Program-made: the position numbers and the translations under genes
Shown: in pieces, positions 1-9,354 of the stretch
How positions within the stretch are numbered: the first letter of the stretch is position 1
Layout: each line of letters starts with the position of its first letter
The notes under the pieces: generated by a model
Database searches by the model: none
The model's input: the letters and a program-made list of their open reading frames with translations, nothing else
What the model was told of the DNA's origin: nothing
Assembly: GCA_002700305.1 (NCBI GenBank)
Contig: PACZ01000040.1
Location: 48,232-112,231 of the forward strand
DNA length: 64,000 bases
DNA from: Hyphomonas sp.
GTDB lineage: Bacteria; Pseudomonadota; Alphaproteobacteria; Caulobacterales; Hyphomonadaceae
Reading direction: 5' to 3'

Positions 1-325
1 TCGAGGGGCTGCCTGCGGGTAGTTTTCTGGTCAGAGGGGGGTGCTGTTCGTCGCATTTCCTAGTGATGCTATTTTCGCCATGCAGATCATCCACGAATTT
101 ACGTAAATACTTGTCATCCAATTCGCTCAGCCAGAAATAATAATAGAGTAGCGACAGGCGTTGGCATTTCGCACAAGGTGTTGCAACTTCGACCCAAGTA
201 CCCTCGACAAAGCGCTTTTGAGGGTTTTTGACACCGACATCCCATTCTACGAAAGTCGCCACAGCTTGCGTTTTCCCAAAAGTGGGAATTTTACAGTATC
301 CGCAAGTAAATGCGATCGTGGCCAA
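1..325 (-). CDS. Partial gene with two CxxC pairs, AT-rich, runs off left edge
   Basis: An uninterrupted reading frame of about 108 codons continues past base 1. Two cysteine pairs (CGYC near residue 10 and CAKC near residue 50) look like a zinc ribbon split by a short beta-rich stretch. An acidic/aromatic segment and a proline-rich run follow. The best start is TTG at 325-323, six bases after a GGAAGAA ribosome site that lies inside the last codons of argG. G+C is about 48 percent, far below the neighbouring genes, which suggests horizontal acquisition. The layout faintly recalls the N-terminal zinc ribbon of DUF4145-type proteins, but I do not recognise the family with confidence. The C-terminus is outside the window. 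Confidence 0.6.
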   Translation of the reverse strand, partial: MATIAFTCGYCKIPTFGKTQAVATFVEWDVGVKNPQKRFVEGTWVEVATPCAKCQRLSLLYYYFWLSELDDKYLRKFVDDLHGENSITRKCDEQHPPLTRKLPAGSPS

Positions 326-327
326 GA

Positions 328-1569
328 CTAATTCTTCCCGAACTTCCGGTCACGCCCTGCCAGCAACCGCAAGCGCAGGGCGTTCAGGCGGATGAAGCCT
401 TCGGCATCTTTCTGGTCATAGGCGCCGTGGTCGTCTTCGAAGGTGACGATTTTCTCTGAGTACAGAGAATAGGGCGACGAGCGGCCGATCAGATAGGCCT
501 GGCCCTTGTAGAGCTTGAGCTTCACTTCGCCGGAGACATAGCGCTGCGAATGGTCGATGGCGGCCTGCAGCATTTCGCGCTCCGGGCTCCACCAGAAGCC
601 ATTATAGATGAGCTCTGCATATTTCGGCATCAGCTCGTCTTTCAGGTGCGCGGCGCCGCGGTCGAGCGTGGCCTGCTCGATGCCGCGGTGGGCGACCAGC
701 AGGATTGTGCCGCCGGGCGTCTCATAGATGCCGCGGGACTTCATGCCGACAAAGCGGTTTTCCAGAAGGTCCAGCCGGCCGATGCCGTGCTTCTTGCCGT
801 ATGCGTTGAGGGCGGTCAGCAGCGTCGCCGGGCTCATCTCCTCGCCATTGATCGAACAGGCATCGCCGCGCTCGAACCCAATGGTGATGATCTCCGGCTC
901 GTCCGGCGCGTCTTCCGGGGAAATCGTGCGCATATGGACGAATTCCGGGGCGGGCTCGGCCGGGTCTTCCAGAACCTTGCCTTCTGAGGAGGAGTGCAGC
1001 AGGTTCGCGTCGACCGAGAAGGGGGCCTCGCCGCGCTTGTCTTTCGCGATCTCGATGCCGTGGGATTCGGCGAATTTCAGCAGGTCTGTCCGGGATTTGA
1101 AATCCCAGTCGCGCCACGGGGCGATGACCTTGATGTCCGGGTTCAGGCCGTAATAGCCGAGCTCGAAGCGGACCTGGTCGTTGCCCTTGCCGGTGGCGCC
1201 ATGGCAAACGGCGTCGGCGCCGACCATGTCGGCAATCTCGATCTGGCGCTTGGCAATCAGCGGCCGGGCGATGGAGGTGCCGAGCAGGTAGACGCCCTCA
1301 TAGACGGCATTGGCGCGGAACATCGGGAAGACGTAATCGCGCACGAAATCCTCGCGCACATCCTCGATAAAGATGTTTTCCGGCTTCACGCCGGCGGCGA
1401 GCGCCTTTTCGCGGGCCGGGCCCAGTTCTTCGCCCTGGCCGAGGTCTGCGGTGAATGTCACAACTTCTGCGCCGAACTCGGTTTGCAGCCATTTCAGGAT
1501 GATCGAGGTGTCGAGACCCCCGGAATAGGCAAGAACGACCTTTTTCGGGGCGGATTTCGGCGTGGACAT
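328..1569 (-). CDS. argG: Argininosuccinate synthase
   Basis: Joins citrulline and aspartate with ATP to give argininosuccinate, the penultimate step of arginine synthesis, in the cytosol. The PP-loop motif AYSGGLDTS lies at residues 14-22, and the protein has the family's usual length (413 residues). The start at 1569 (MSTPK) is preferred: it has a GGGA-type site upstream and puts the ATP loop at the normal distance from the N-terminus. A longer frame opening at 1611 adds 14 residues without a ribosome site. The TAG stop overlaps the probable ribosome site of the AT-rich gene downstream. It is divergent from the coiled-coil gene at 1746. Confidence 0.97.
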   Translation of the reverse strand: MSTPKSAPKKVVLAYSGGLDTSIILKWLQTEFGAEVVTFTADLGQGEELGPAREKALAAGVKPENIFIEDVREDFVRDYVFPMFRANAVYEGVYLLGTSIARPLIAKRQIEIADMVGADAVCHGATGKGNDQVRFELGYYGLNPDIKVIAPWRDWDFKSRTDLLKFAESHGIEIAKDKRGEAPFSVDANLLHSSSEGKVLEDPAEPAPEFVHMRTISPEDAPDEPEIITIGFERGDACSINGEEMSPATLLTALNAYGKKHGIGRLDLLENRFVGMKSRGIYETPGGTILLVAHRGIEQATLDRGAAHLKDELMPKYAELIYNGFWWSPEREMLQAAIDHSQRYVSGEVKLKLYKGQAYLIGRSSPYSLYSEKIVTFEDDHGAYDQKDAEGFIRLNALRLRLLAGRDRKFGKN

Positions 1570-1745
1570 GGAGAATTTTTCCCTGAGCGCTGCAGCTTGA
1601 GGCTGTTGCATTAAGGCGACGGCGGGGCGCTGACAAGCGGGGAGCCGCTATCGAGTTGCTTTCGATGGGCCATGGTTTTCGTTACATTAATCGTTTACCG
1701 TAACTAAGAGGGCAGGTTAATCGTCTGCAGCGTGGGGTTAAGGTC

Positions 1746-3794
1746 ATGATCGACAGCCAGAACGACAGCAGAAAGGCCAGCGGTAACGCTGCTGAGCCGG
1801 GCTCTTTTCGGGCCCGTCTGATGGCGCGCCAGGCTGCGCGGCCGCAGTCCACCCTCGCCATCGATTCCGGCATCTTCTACCGGCCGGGCGCCTCCAGCAC
1901 GCCGGAGAGCCGCCGCGCCGCCGATGCCGTGCGCGACGAGGCCCGCCGCCGCCGCGCGGAAGCCGAAACTGCCGCAAAGGCTGAAGCCGCTGCGCAGGCC
2001 GAGGCCGAGCGCATCCGTGCCGCATCCGCCGTCGAAGTGCCTGCACCGGAGGTTCAGACCCCGCCGAGCGATGAGGAACTCGTCTCGGTGATCGAGGACA
2101 TCGCCGCCCGCAAGGAAGAAGAGCGCCGCGCGCCCGCGCCCGCGATCATCTCCTCCACCGCGGTCGCCGAGGCCCGCCCGGACGAACGCCCTCAGGTCGC
2201 CGAACGGGAAGACCACGAAGACATCTCGACCCGTATGGGAGACGTCTCGCAGCTCGCCTTTGCCGGGCTTGCCGTGCTGGGCCTTGCCGGTCTCTCGGTG
2301 CTCGCCGCGCAGAATGCCCTGAAGAACAAGGACAAGGCGGCTGAGCCTGTCACCGGCACGCAGGAAACCGGGTCGCTCGCGCCTGCGCTGAAGCCGGGCG
2401 GGGCCTCCGCCGTCGCGCTTGCCAGCGTTGCGGAACCGGAAGCGCCGAAAGCCTGGTTCAACTATCAGGGCGTCGCCGACATGCTGGCCGAGCGCAAGGC
2501 CGCGATGGAGGCCGAAGCGAAGGTCGCCCAGGAAGCGGCCGAGCAGGACGCCCGCCTGCGTGCTGCCAAGGCCATCGCCGATGCCGAAGCCGCGCGCGTG
2601 GCTGAGGAAGAAGCTGCTCTGGCAGCGGCTGCCGAACAGGCCCGCCTCGCCGAGGAAGCCGAACGCCAGCGCCTGGCCGAGGCGGAAGCCTCCCGCGTGG
2701 CGCAGGTTGAAGCCGACCGGCTCGCCCGCCTCGAAGCGCAGCGTCAGGCCGCCGCCGAGGCCGAAGCGCAGCGCGTTGCAGAGCTTGAAGCCAAACGCCT
2801 CGCCGAAGCCGAGGCCGAGACCCAGCGCCTTGCCGATCTCGACGCCCAGCGCCTCGCCAAACTGCGCGCCGATCGCGAAGCCGCTGAAGCCGCCGCGCGT
2901 CAGGAAGCCTTTGAACTCGCCAAGTCGCAGGAGGCCGAGCGCCTTCGCCTCGCGGCCCTCAAGGCGCAGGCAGAGGCTGATGCCGCCGAAGCGCGCCGCC
3001 TCGAACAGATTGCTGCGAAGGCTGCCGCAGACCGGCGGGCTGCCGAGAAGCTTCTGGCCGAGCAACAGGCCCGGCAGGCAAACCTCCAGGCGGTTTCTGC
3101 GCCTTCCACGGCACCGGTGCCAGCACCGGCTTCGCAGAAGCCGGCGGTGGCCGAAGCTCCGGCGCCGCAGCCGATTGTGTTCACCGCCTATGAAGGCCCG
3201 GTGCCGGTTCCGGCCTCTCACAAGCCGGCCAAACCGGCCCAGCTGATCCGTGCTTCCTATACGCCGGATGAAGGCAAGACCGTCACTCGCAAGGCGCCGG
3301 CCGCGATGACCGCCGGCAAGGCCGACGTGCGTGACCTTGCCGGGACCTCCGGCCTGCAGACGCCGGAAGCCTTCCTCGCTGGCCGGATTGAGCGAACCTC
3401 GGCTGAGCCGTTGATGACCGAGGATATGGATCTTGTGCGTCAGGCCTTCCGCAGCATCCTCGACAATGGGGCGGACGGTTCGAAACAGGCGATCATCACG
3501 CCGGATAACCGGACGCTGACCATCGTCCTTGAGCGGACGGTCTCGCGCGAGATGGGCCAGTCCACCGTGCGCACCGTCACCTTCACACCGGGCGTCAGCA
3601 AGGTGACCCGTGTTGTCACCGAACAGGCCCCTGTCACGGTCAGCGTGATGTGCCGCGATGTGGCCTATGCCTTTGCCGGGCAGGAACGCGGCCGGTTTGC
3701 TGCCTGTCAGGCCCCGGAAGGGGGCTGGACCCTGGCCCGCGCCACCGATGTGGTGAAAGTGACGACGGCCAGCCTGCCTAATTCCGCGTCCTGA
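1746..3794 (+). CDS. TolA-like coiled-coil membrane protein of unknown function
   Basis: 682 residues. A basic N-terminal arm (about 1-75) is followed by an Ala/Glu/Arg helical stretch, then one hydrophobic segment at about 170-190 (LAFAGLAVLGLAGLSVL). A long Ala/Glu/Arg/Gln coiled coil covers roughly 240-450, a Pro/Ala linker about 450-540, and a compact C-terminal domain with two Cys the remainder. The architecture suggests an inner-membrane protein whose helical arm crosses the periplasm, as TolA does, but I see no TolA C-terminal signature and no tol-pal genes nearby. The start has TTAAGG just upstream. The stop lies one base from the convergent DUF4112 stop. The function is unknown. Confidence 0.8.
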   Translation: MIDSQNDSRKASGNAAEPGSFRARLMARQAARPQSTLAIDSGIFYRPGASSTPESRRAADAVRDEARRRRAEAETAAKAEAAAQAEAERIRAASAVEVPAPEVQTPPSDEELVSVIEDIAARKEEERRAPAPAIISSTAVAEARPDERPQVAEREDHEDISTRMGDVSQLAFAGLAVLGLAGLSVLAAQNALKNKDKAAEPVTGTQETGSLAPALKPGGASAVALASVAEPEAPKAWFNYQGVADMLAERKAAMEAEAKVAQEAAEQDARLRAAKAIADAEAARVAEEEAALAAAAEQARLAEEAERQRLAEAEASRVAQVEADRLARLEAQRQAAAEAEAQRVAELEAKRLAEAEAETQRLADLDAQRLAKLRADREAAEAAARQEAFELAKSQEAERLRLAALKAQAEADAAEARRLEQIAAKAAADRRAAEKLLAEQQARQANLQAVSAPSTAPVPAPASQKPAVAEAPAPQPIVFTAYEGPVPVPASHKPAKPAQLIRASYTPDEGKTVTRKAPAAMTAGKADVRDLAGTSGLQTPEAFLAGRIERTSAEPLMTEDMDLVRQAFRSILDNGADGSKQAIITPDNRTLTIVLERTVSREMGQSTVRTVTFTPGVSKVTRVVTEQAPVTVSVMCRDVAYAFAGQERGRFAACQAPEGGWTLARATDVVKVTTASLPNSAS

Positions 3795-3795
3795 C

Positions 3796-4215
3796 CTAGG
3801 CAGCCCTGCCTGACGCCGCATGGGCCTCGGCCCTGCGGACAAGGTGTTTTTCCACGATGCGGTAATTCTTCCGGTTCGACCGGTAGAAGATGTCGAATAC
3901 ATCTCCGGCGACCGGCAGCGATCCCAGCGCCGTGTCGACGACGAGGTTCCACACAATCCCGATGGAGGCCGAGGCGGGCAGCTTCAGCCGCCACGCTGTA
4001 GCGAGCGCGTGCAGGCCAACGGCGCCGGTGGCAGCGTCCCCGACCACGGGGACCAGTCCCAGCACGGAATCCAGGCCGAATTTGATGCCGAACAGGCCGA
4101 ACCGGGAATCCAGCAGGCGGGAAAAGGCGTCCAGCGCGGCCAGTTCCTCGCCGATGGTGCGCCCATGCGGCAGCATCATGGCGCGGATTTCCTCGTCTGT
4201 CCGTTTCCTGGCCAT
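3796..4215 (-). CDS. DUF4112 small membrane protein
   Basis: 139 residues. The block DSRFGLFGIKFGLDSVLGLV, a PVVGD turn, and the second block VVDTALGSLPVAGDVFDIFY followed by RSNRKN match the DUF4112 pattern: paired glycine-rich hydrophobic helices each ending in a GD turn. It is probably an inner-membrane protein; the family's role is unknown to me. The start at 4215 (MARKRTDEE) follows a GGGAGAG ribosome site. The longer upstream frame runs into the divergent DUF952 gene and is rejected. Confidence 0.85.
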   Translation of the reverse strand: MARKRTDEEIRAMMLPHGRTIGEELAALDAFSRLLDSRFGLFGIKFGLDSVLGLVPVVGDAATGAVGLHALATAWRLKLPASASIGIVWNLVVDTALGSLPVAGDVFDIFYRSNRKNYRIVEKHLVRRAEAHAASGRAA

Positions 4216-4287
4216 TTGTCTCTCCCGGCAAAGCCTGACGAGCTTGCCGCAATTGCCAGCGCGCGCAAAGCCTGCTGAATACCGGGC

Positions 4288-4638
4288 ATGACCGAGACCG
4301 CCGCAACCCATGTCTATAAATTGCTGACAGGTGACGACTGGCAGGCCGCGTCCGCCTCTGGCGTGACCAGCGTGGCAATCGATCAGCAGGACGGCTATGT
4401 CCACCTCTCGACCCGGGCACAGGTGGAAGAAACGGCGCGGCTCCACTTTGCCAGCGCCAAGGGCATCCGCCTGCTGCGCTTTGCCGTGGCGGACCTGCCG
4501 CCGCTGACCTGGGAGCCGAGCCGGGGCGGGCAGATGTTTCCGCATCTCTATGCGCCGCTGGAAGTTTCCCGCGCCGATGCCGTCTGGCAATTGCTGCGCG
4601 GGGAGGACGGCGCCCTGCATTTCCCGGAGGACTATTGA
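4288..4638 (+). CDS. DUF952 family protein
   Basis: 116 residues, cytosolic. VYKLLTGDDW near the start, DGYVHLST in the middle and a WEPSRGGQMFPHLYAPL block are characteristic of DUF952, a small fold related to glutathione-S-transferase N-domain-like or ADP-ribosylation folds with no assigned reaction. Its TGA overlaps the ATG of pyrD by one base (TGATG), so the two are probably translationally coupled. A pyrD neighbour is common for this family in alphaproteobacteria, which may hint at nucleotide metabolism; that is inference. Confidence 0.88.
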   Translation: MTETAATHVYKLLTGDDWQAASASGVTSVAIDQQDGYVHLSTRAQVEETARLHFASAKGIRLLRFAVADLPPLTWEPSRGGQMFPHLYAPLEVSRADAVWQLLRGEDGALHFPEDY

Positions 4639-5690
4639 TGAGCCTGACCGATTTCGGCGCCGGCCTCGTGAAACTGCTGCCGCCGGAAGCGGCGCATACG
4701 GCCACCATCAAGGCGCTGAAACTTCGCCTCGGCGTGCCGCTGAACCCGCCGTTGGCAGACCCGATGCTGGAAGTTGTGCTTCCGAAGTCGGGTTTAAGGC
4801 TGCCGTCGCCTGTGGGGTTGGCGGCGGGGTTCGACAAGAATTGCGACGTTCCGGATGCGATGGCGAAGTTCGGGTTCGGCTTTGTCGAATGCGGTACGGT
4901 CACGCCGCGCCCGCAACCCGGCAATCCGAAGCCGCGCCTGTTCCGGCTGACGGAAGACCGGGCGGTGATCAACCGGATGGGCTTCAACAATGAAGGGCTC
5001 GACAATTTTGTCCGCAATCTGAAAACCTATCGCGGCGAAGTGCCGATTGGCGCAAATGTCGGTGCCAACAAGGACAGCGAAGACCGGGTCGCGGATTATG
5101 TGACTGGCATCGAAGCCGTCGCCCCGCATGCAGACTATGTGACGATCAATATCTCGTCTCCCAACACACCGGGCCTGCGCGGCCTGCAGGATCGCGCGTC
5201 TCTGGAAGCCTTGCTGACCGCCTGTGGCGCGGCAAACAGGGCGGGCAAGCCGGTTTTCCTGAAAGTGGCGCCGGATCTCGACGAACAGGCCATCGCCGAC
5301 ATTGTGGATGTGGTGCGCGGTCCGGGTGCATGGCTGTCCGGCCTCATCGTGTCGAATACGACACTGGCCCGGCCGGAGACGCTGCAAAGCCCGGACAGGG
5401 GTGAGATGGGCGGCCTGTCCGGCGCGCCGCTGATGACTCCGTCAACGGAGGTTCTCGCGGAGTTTGCCTGTGCGCTGAAAGGCGAGTTCGACCTGATCGG
5501 GGCAGGGGGCATCGCCAGTGCGGCAGACGCCTATGCCAAGATCCGTGCCGGAGCGAATGCCGTGCAGCTTTATTCCGCCATGGTCTACGAAGGGCCGGGC
5601 CTCGCGCAGGATATCAACAAGGGCCTGCCGGCGCTGCTTAAGGCAGACGGGTTTGCGACGCTGGCGGACGCCGTGGGAGCGGGGCTCTAG
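4638..5690 (+). CDS. pyrD: Dihydroorotate dehydrogenase (quinone), class 2
   Basis: Oxidises dihydroorotate to orotate with FMN and passes electrons to quinone at the inner membrane (fourth step of pyrimidine synthesis). The 350-residue protein has the N-terminal helical membrane-associating extension typical of class 2, then PVGLAAGFDKN (FMN/substrate loop), NRMGFNNEG, NISSPNTPGLR with the catalytic serine region, KVAPDL and the phosphate-binding GAGGIASAADA segment. ATG at 4638 overlaps the previous stop; a TTG one codon earlier is possible. Its stop overlaps the convergent MATE stop. Confidence 0.97.
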   Translation: MSLTDFGAGLVKLLPPEAAHTATIKALKLRLGVPLNPPLADPMLEVVLPKSGLRLPSPVGLAAGFDKNCDVPDAMAKFGFGFVECGTVTPRPQPGNPKPRLFRLTEDRAVINRMGFNNEGLDNFVRNLKTYRGEVPIGANVGANKDSEDRVADYVTGIEAVAPHADYVTINISSPNTPGLRGLQDRASLEALLTACGAANRAGKPVFLKVAPDLDEQAIADIVDVVRGPGAWLSGLIVSNTTLARPETLQSPDRGEMGGLSGAPLMTPSTEVLAEFACALKGEFDLIGAGGIASAADAYAKIRAGANAVQLYSAMVYEGPGLAQDINKGLPALLKADGFATLADAVGAGL

Positions 5691-6976
5691 GCGGTCTGAA
5701 GCCGCCGGAAAAGACCCGGCACATAGATGCCAAGCGCGGCGGCGCGATAGAGATACATCAACAGGAAAGCGATCCAGACGCCGGTATTGCCATAGAGTGG
5801 GCGCAGGATCATGTCTGTGCTGATATAAAGCACGGCGACGGCGACACCGGCATTGCGAAGCGCCCGGCCCTGTGTGGTGCCGAGGAACAGCCCATCCAGC
5901 TGCCAGGGCGCAATGCCGATCAGCGGCACCAGCGCGCAATAGGGCAGGTAAGCGAGCGCGGCGTCGCGCGCTTCAACATCGCGCACAAAGGTCGTGATCA
6001 CCCAGCCGCCACCCAGGAAGTAGAGCAGGGCAAAGCCAAGCCCGGCGATCAGCGCGAACTCGCTGGTCAGGCGCATGGCCCGGGCAAGGCGCGGTGCGCT
6101 GTTGGCGCCATAGGCCTCGCCGGCTTCTTTCTCTGCAACAAAGGCAAAGCCATCCAGCACGAAGGCGGCGACGGTGATGAACTGCAGCAGGACTTCATTG
6201 CCCGCGGTCACGGCGGTGGAGATCATCGTGCCGGAGCGCACGAACCAGCCGAAACAGAGCACCAGCGCCAGTGTACGGATCATGATGTCCCGGTTGGCGC
6301 CGAACAGGGCGGCAAGGCGCGCACGGTCGAACAGCGGCGCCGCGCCCCGGAAGGCCGGGAAGACAAGCGCGAGTCCGAAGAGCAGCGCCGTCCATTCCGC
6401 GATGGCTGTGCCTGCGCCAATGCCGGCCGGGCCGAGGCCGAGCCTTGCGACGAACCAGGTGTCCAGCCCGGCATTCACGGCGTTCATCACGATCTGGAAG
6501 GCCAGCATCTGTCCTGTTCGTCCGGTGCCCAGCATCCAGCCGGTTACGGCGAGGCCCATCAGATAGGCGGGCGCGCCCCAGATGCGCGCGTCGAAATAGG
6601 CGCCGGCCAGCGTCTCGACATGATCGGTGCTGGCGAAAGCGGCGAAGGCGAGCGGTTTCAGGATGGGGGAAAGGATCAGCAGGGTAAGGCCGATGGCGCC
6701 GCCGAGAGAGAGCGCGCGCAAGAGGACTGCCCGCTTCTCCGCCTCGTCGTTCCGCCCGGCCGCCTGCGCCGAGAGGCCTGTCGTCGACATGCGCAGGAAG
6801 CCGAAGCCCCAATAGATGAAACTGTACGCCACTGCAGCGATGGCGACGGCTGCAAGGTCTGCCTTGTCGCCGAACCGGCCCATGACGGCGGTATCGACAA
6901 TGCCGGTCGTGGCTGTTGCAGCCTGTGCGGCAATGATCGGCAGGGCAAGCTGCAGGGTCTTCTGGCGGGTCAGCAT
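5687..6976 (-). CDS. MATE family efflux transporter (DinF-like)
   Basis: 429 residues with about 12 hydrophobic segments in two similar halves, as in multidrug and toxin extrusion antiporters that use H+ or Na+ gradients. The N-terminus (LALPIIAAQAATATTGIVDTA followed by MGRFG) matches the first MATE repeat of the DinF branch. The substrate cannot be read from sequence. It lies 29 bases downstream of the PAP2 gene on the same strand and may share its transcript. No strong ribosome site precedes the ATG. The 3' end overlaps the pyrD stop. Confidence 0.9.
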   Translation of the reverse strand: MLTRQKTLQLALPIIAAQAATATTGIVDTAVMGRFGDKADLAAVAIAAVAYSFIYWGFGFLRMSTTGLSAQAAGRNDEAEKRAVLLRALSLGGAIGLTLLILSPILKPLAFAAFASTDHVETLAGAYFDARIWGAPAYLMGLAVTGWMLGTGRTGQMLAFQIVMNAVNAGLDTWFVARLGLGPAGIGAGTAIAEWTALLFGLALVFPAFRGAAPLFDRARLAALFGANRDIMIRTLALVLCFGWFVRSGTMISTAVTAGNEVLLQFITVAAFVLDGFAFVAEKEAGEAYGANSAPRLARAMRLTSEFALIAGLGFALLYFLGGGWVITTFVRDVEARDAALAYLPYCALVPLIGIAPWQLDGLFLGTTQGRALRNAGVAVAVLYISTDMILRPLYGNTGVWIAFLLMYLYRAAALGIYVPGLFRRLQTA

Positions 6977-7005
6977 GGGAGGCGGGGTTTAGACCGCTTT
7001 GCCCC

Positions 7006-7809
7006 TCAGGGCGAGGGCGGAGACTCCGCCGGCGTGCCCGGGCGCTGGTGCAGTTCGATGGCACGGTAGAGCGCGTCGGAATCCGGCAGCGAGACCATCA
7101 GGTAGATCGGGAACGCCGCCGCGATCACGAACAGGGCAATCGGAATGCCGCGTGAGAATTTCGGCGGCTCGGGATGCTTGGCAACCGCGATGGCCAGCAT
7201 GACCAGGAACAGGAAGGCCAGGGCATACCCGGCCAGCACGTCGCTGAACCAGTGCGCGCCAAGATACATGCGTGAGGCCCCGATCATCACGATGAGGAGC
7301 AGAAAGGACCCCGTCAGCCCCCAGCGCATCCAGCCGCGGAATGTGACGAAGGTTAGCCCGGCAATCGCGCCATAGATCAGGGCCGAATGAGCGACATGGC
7401 TGGACGGGAAGCTGAACATGTCGACGCCGGTATAGGGGATGTCCGTCGGTCGGGGCCGGGCGACCCAGAGTTTGATCGTGTGCACCACGACCGGCATCGA
7501 GCCGAAACAGAGCGCGTAGCACATGGCCCGCCAGCGTGCGCCGGTGAACAGGAAGGAGGCGACCGTCACCACAGCCGCCAGGGTGAGGAACAGTCCGTCG
7601 CCCAGCGCGGTAACGACAAGCATCAGGTCGTAGAGCGATCCGCCGCGGGCCCCGTCGACCAGGCTGTCGATGAAACGGTCTATCGGGGCGAGGGGCCAGA
7701 AACCGGCGGCGCCGGCAGCCAGGATGGCGAACACGATGATGGCCACGCCTGCCGTCCAGCCAAGCTGGCGTCCGCCAAAGGTCGGAACGGTGCGCGGCCG
7801 CCGTCTCAC
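7006..7809 (-). CDS. PAP2-family membrane phosphatase
   Basis: 267 residues with six hydrophobic segments. All three phosphatidic-acid-phosphatase motifs are present: KLWVARPRPTD, SFPSSHVAHS and SRMYLGAHWFSDVLAGY, with the catalytic histidines in motifs two and three. Likely hydrolyses a lipid phosphate or prenyl pyrophosphate on the outer face of the inner membrane. It starts at GTG (7809) behind GGAAAG, and no ATG occurs early in the frame. MATE follows 29 bases downstream. Confidence 0.9.
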   Translation of the reverse strand: MRRRPRTVPTFGGRQLGWTAGVAIIVFAILAAGAAGFWPLAPIDRFIDSLVDGARGGSLYDLMLVVTALGDGLFLTLAAVVTVASFLFTGARWRAMCYALCFGSMPVVVHTIKLWVARPRPTDIPYTGVDMFSFPSSHVAHSALIYGAIAGLTFVTFRGWMRWGLTGSFLLLIVMIGASRMYLGAHWFSDVLAGYALAFLFLVMLAIAVAKHPEPPKFSRGIPIALFVIAAAFPIYLMVSLPDSDALYRAIELHQRPGTPAESPPSP

Positions 7810-7920
7810 GCGGTCCGGCGCTTTCCAGTCAATGTGTTACGCAACACGGGTTATACCTCATCGCCCGAATTCAACCCCTACTGCCCTTGAACATAGGCCC
7901 AAGGGCTTTGCCCGCAAAGG

Positions 7921-9222
7921 TCAAACCGGATCGCGGGCGATGTAGATGTCGTAGTCGAACTCGTTTTCCCATTTGGCGACGGCGGTCGCCACGGTTGCAT
8001 CGCCTGTCACATTGGTGAGGGTCCGCATCATGTCGAGCAGCCGGTCGAAGGGCAGGATGAAGCCGATCACGAGATAGGCGGTTTCCTCCGGGATGCCGAC
8101 CTGTTGCAGGGCCATGCCGGAGAGGAGCAGGCCTGCGCTGGGGATACCCGCCGCGCCAATCGAGACCAGTGTCGCCATCAGGGCGACCAGGACATACTGG
8201 CCGAGCGAGACGTCGACGCCGAGCGCCTGCGCCCCGAACAGGGCGACCATGCCGATATAGATGGCGGTGCCGTCCATATTGATGGTCGCGCCCAGCGGCA
8301 GGACCGAACCGGCGATGGATTTGTCGACCCCGAGGTTTTCTTCGGCGCAGGCGATGGTGACCGGCAGGGTCGCGCTGGAAGAGGAGGTCGAGTAGGCGAC
8401 GGCCTGCGCATCGGTGACACCGCGGAAGAAAGGCATCAGCGGCAGGCGCAGGACGAATTTGATGATCCCGCCATAGGTGATGATGATGTGCAGGAAACAG
8501 GCAAGGTAGAGCGCGATGGCGAGCACGCCGAGGCTCTGCAGGATGCCGAGCCCCTGCGTTGCCAACACCCAGGTCATGAGGGCAAACACGCCGAACGGGG
8601 CGGTTTCCATCACGAATTCGGTGACTTTCATCATCACTTCGGCGGCGCCGTCGAAGAAGGCCGCGACCGGTTTGCCCATGTCCCCGGCCAGCATGATGCC
8701 GACCCCGAACAGGATGGCGAAGAAGATCACCTGCAGGATGTCGCCCTTGGCGAGCGCTTCGAACGGGTTGGTCGGCACAATGGCGAGGAAGCGTTCGACG
8801 AAACCGCCGGCTTCATCGGCTTTTGCGGCGGCATCTGCCATGGCGCTGCCGTCGACGCCTTCGAACATGTCCGGCGTCAGGCTGGCGCCGGGCTGGAAGA
8901 GGGTGGCCATGATCAGGCCCAGCGTCACTGCGAAGGCGGTTGTCGCGAAATACAGCCCGATGGTGCGCAGCCCAAGGCTGCCAAGGCGTTTCGGGTCGCC
9001 CATGGCGATCATGCCGGAGACGAGCGTGAAGAAGACGAGCGGAACGACCAGCATCCGGATCAGGCGCAGGAACAGGTCTCCCAGCCATTTGACCCAGTCT
9101 GTTGCGAAAGCAGCGGCCGCATCCGCGCCAAGCCCGGCGCGTAGGGCGATGCCTGCAAGTGTGCCCAGCACGAGCGCGGCGATCACGCGCTTCCACAGGT
9201 CGATTTCAAACCACCACTTCAT
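7921..9222 (-). CDS. Dicarboxylate/amino acid:cation symporter (DAACS family)
   Basis: 433 residues. The serine-rich hairpin STSSSSATLPVTIACAEE and the helix motif GATINMDGTAIYIGM are hallmarks of the glutamate/C4-dicarboxylate symporters (DctA/GltP fold), which import dicarboxylates or acidic amino acids with Na+ or H+. The start at 9222 (MKWWFEIDLW) has an ideal GAGGGAG site eight bases upstream; the 15-residue longer frame has none. The exact substrate is undetermined. It is divergent from hrpB. Confidence 0.93.
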   Translation of the reverse strand: MKWWFEIDLWKRVIAALVLGTLAGIALRAGLGADAAAAFATDWVKWLGDLFLRLIRMLVVPLVFFTLVSGMIAMGDPKRLGSLGLRTIGLYFATTAFAVTLGLIMATLFQPGASLTPDMFEGVDGSAMADAAAKADEAGGFVERFLAIVPTNPFEALAKGDILQVIFFAILFGVGIMLAGDMGKPVAAFFDGAAEVMMKVTEFVMETAPFGVFALMTWVLATQGLGILQSLGVLAIALYLACFLHIIITYGGIIKFVLRLPLMPFFRGVTDAQAVAYSTSSSSATLPVTIACAEENLGVDKSIAGSVLPLGATINMDGTAIYIGMVALFGAQALGVDVSLGQYVLVALMATLVSIGAAGIPSAGLLLSGMALQQVGIPEETAYLVIGFILPFDRLLDMMRTLTNVTGDATVATAVAKWENEFDYDIYIARDPV

Positions 9223-9354
9223 CCACAGCTCCCTCAGAATCTGGCCAGACCCTAGGGAGGAGATCATGCGAAGGCAATTGGGGCTTTGTCTGGCACTGTA
9301 ATCGGACCGCCAGTGCTTGCCAGAGGGGCAGGGGCGGTCTTATTGCGGCAGACC

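Noticed and set aside
1687..1724. Direct repeat TTAATCGT 30 bases apart before the coiled-coil gene
   Set aside because: Only eight bases and no known regulator; could be chance.
1704..3956. 750-codon open frame antisense to the coiled-coil gene
   Set aside because: Composition is Gly/Arg-rich without domains; it mirrors the GC-biased third positions of the real gene, and it would overlap the DUF4112 gene.
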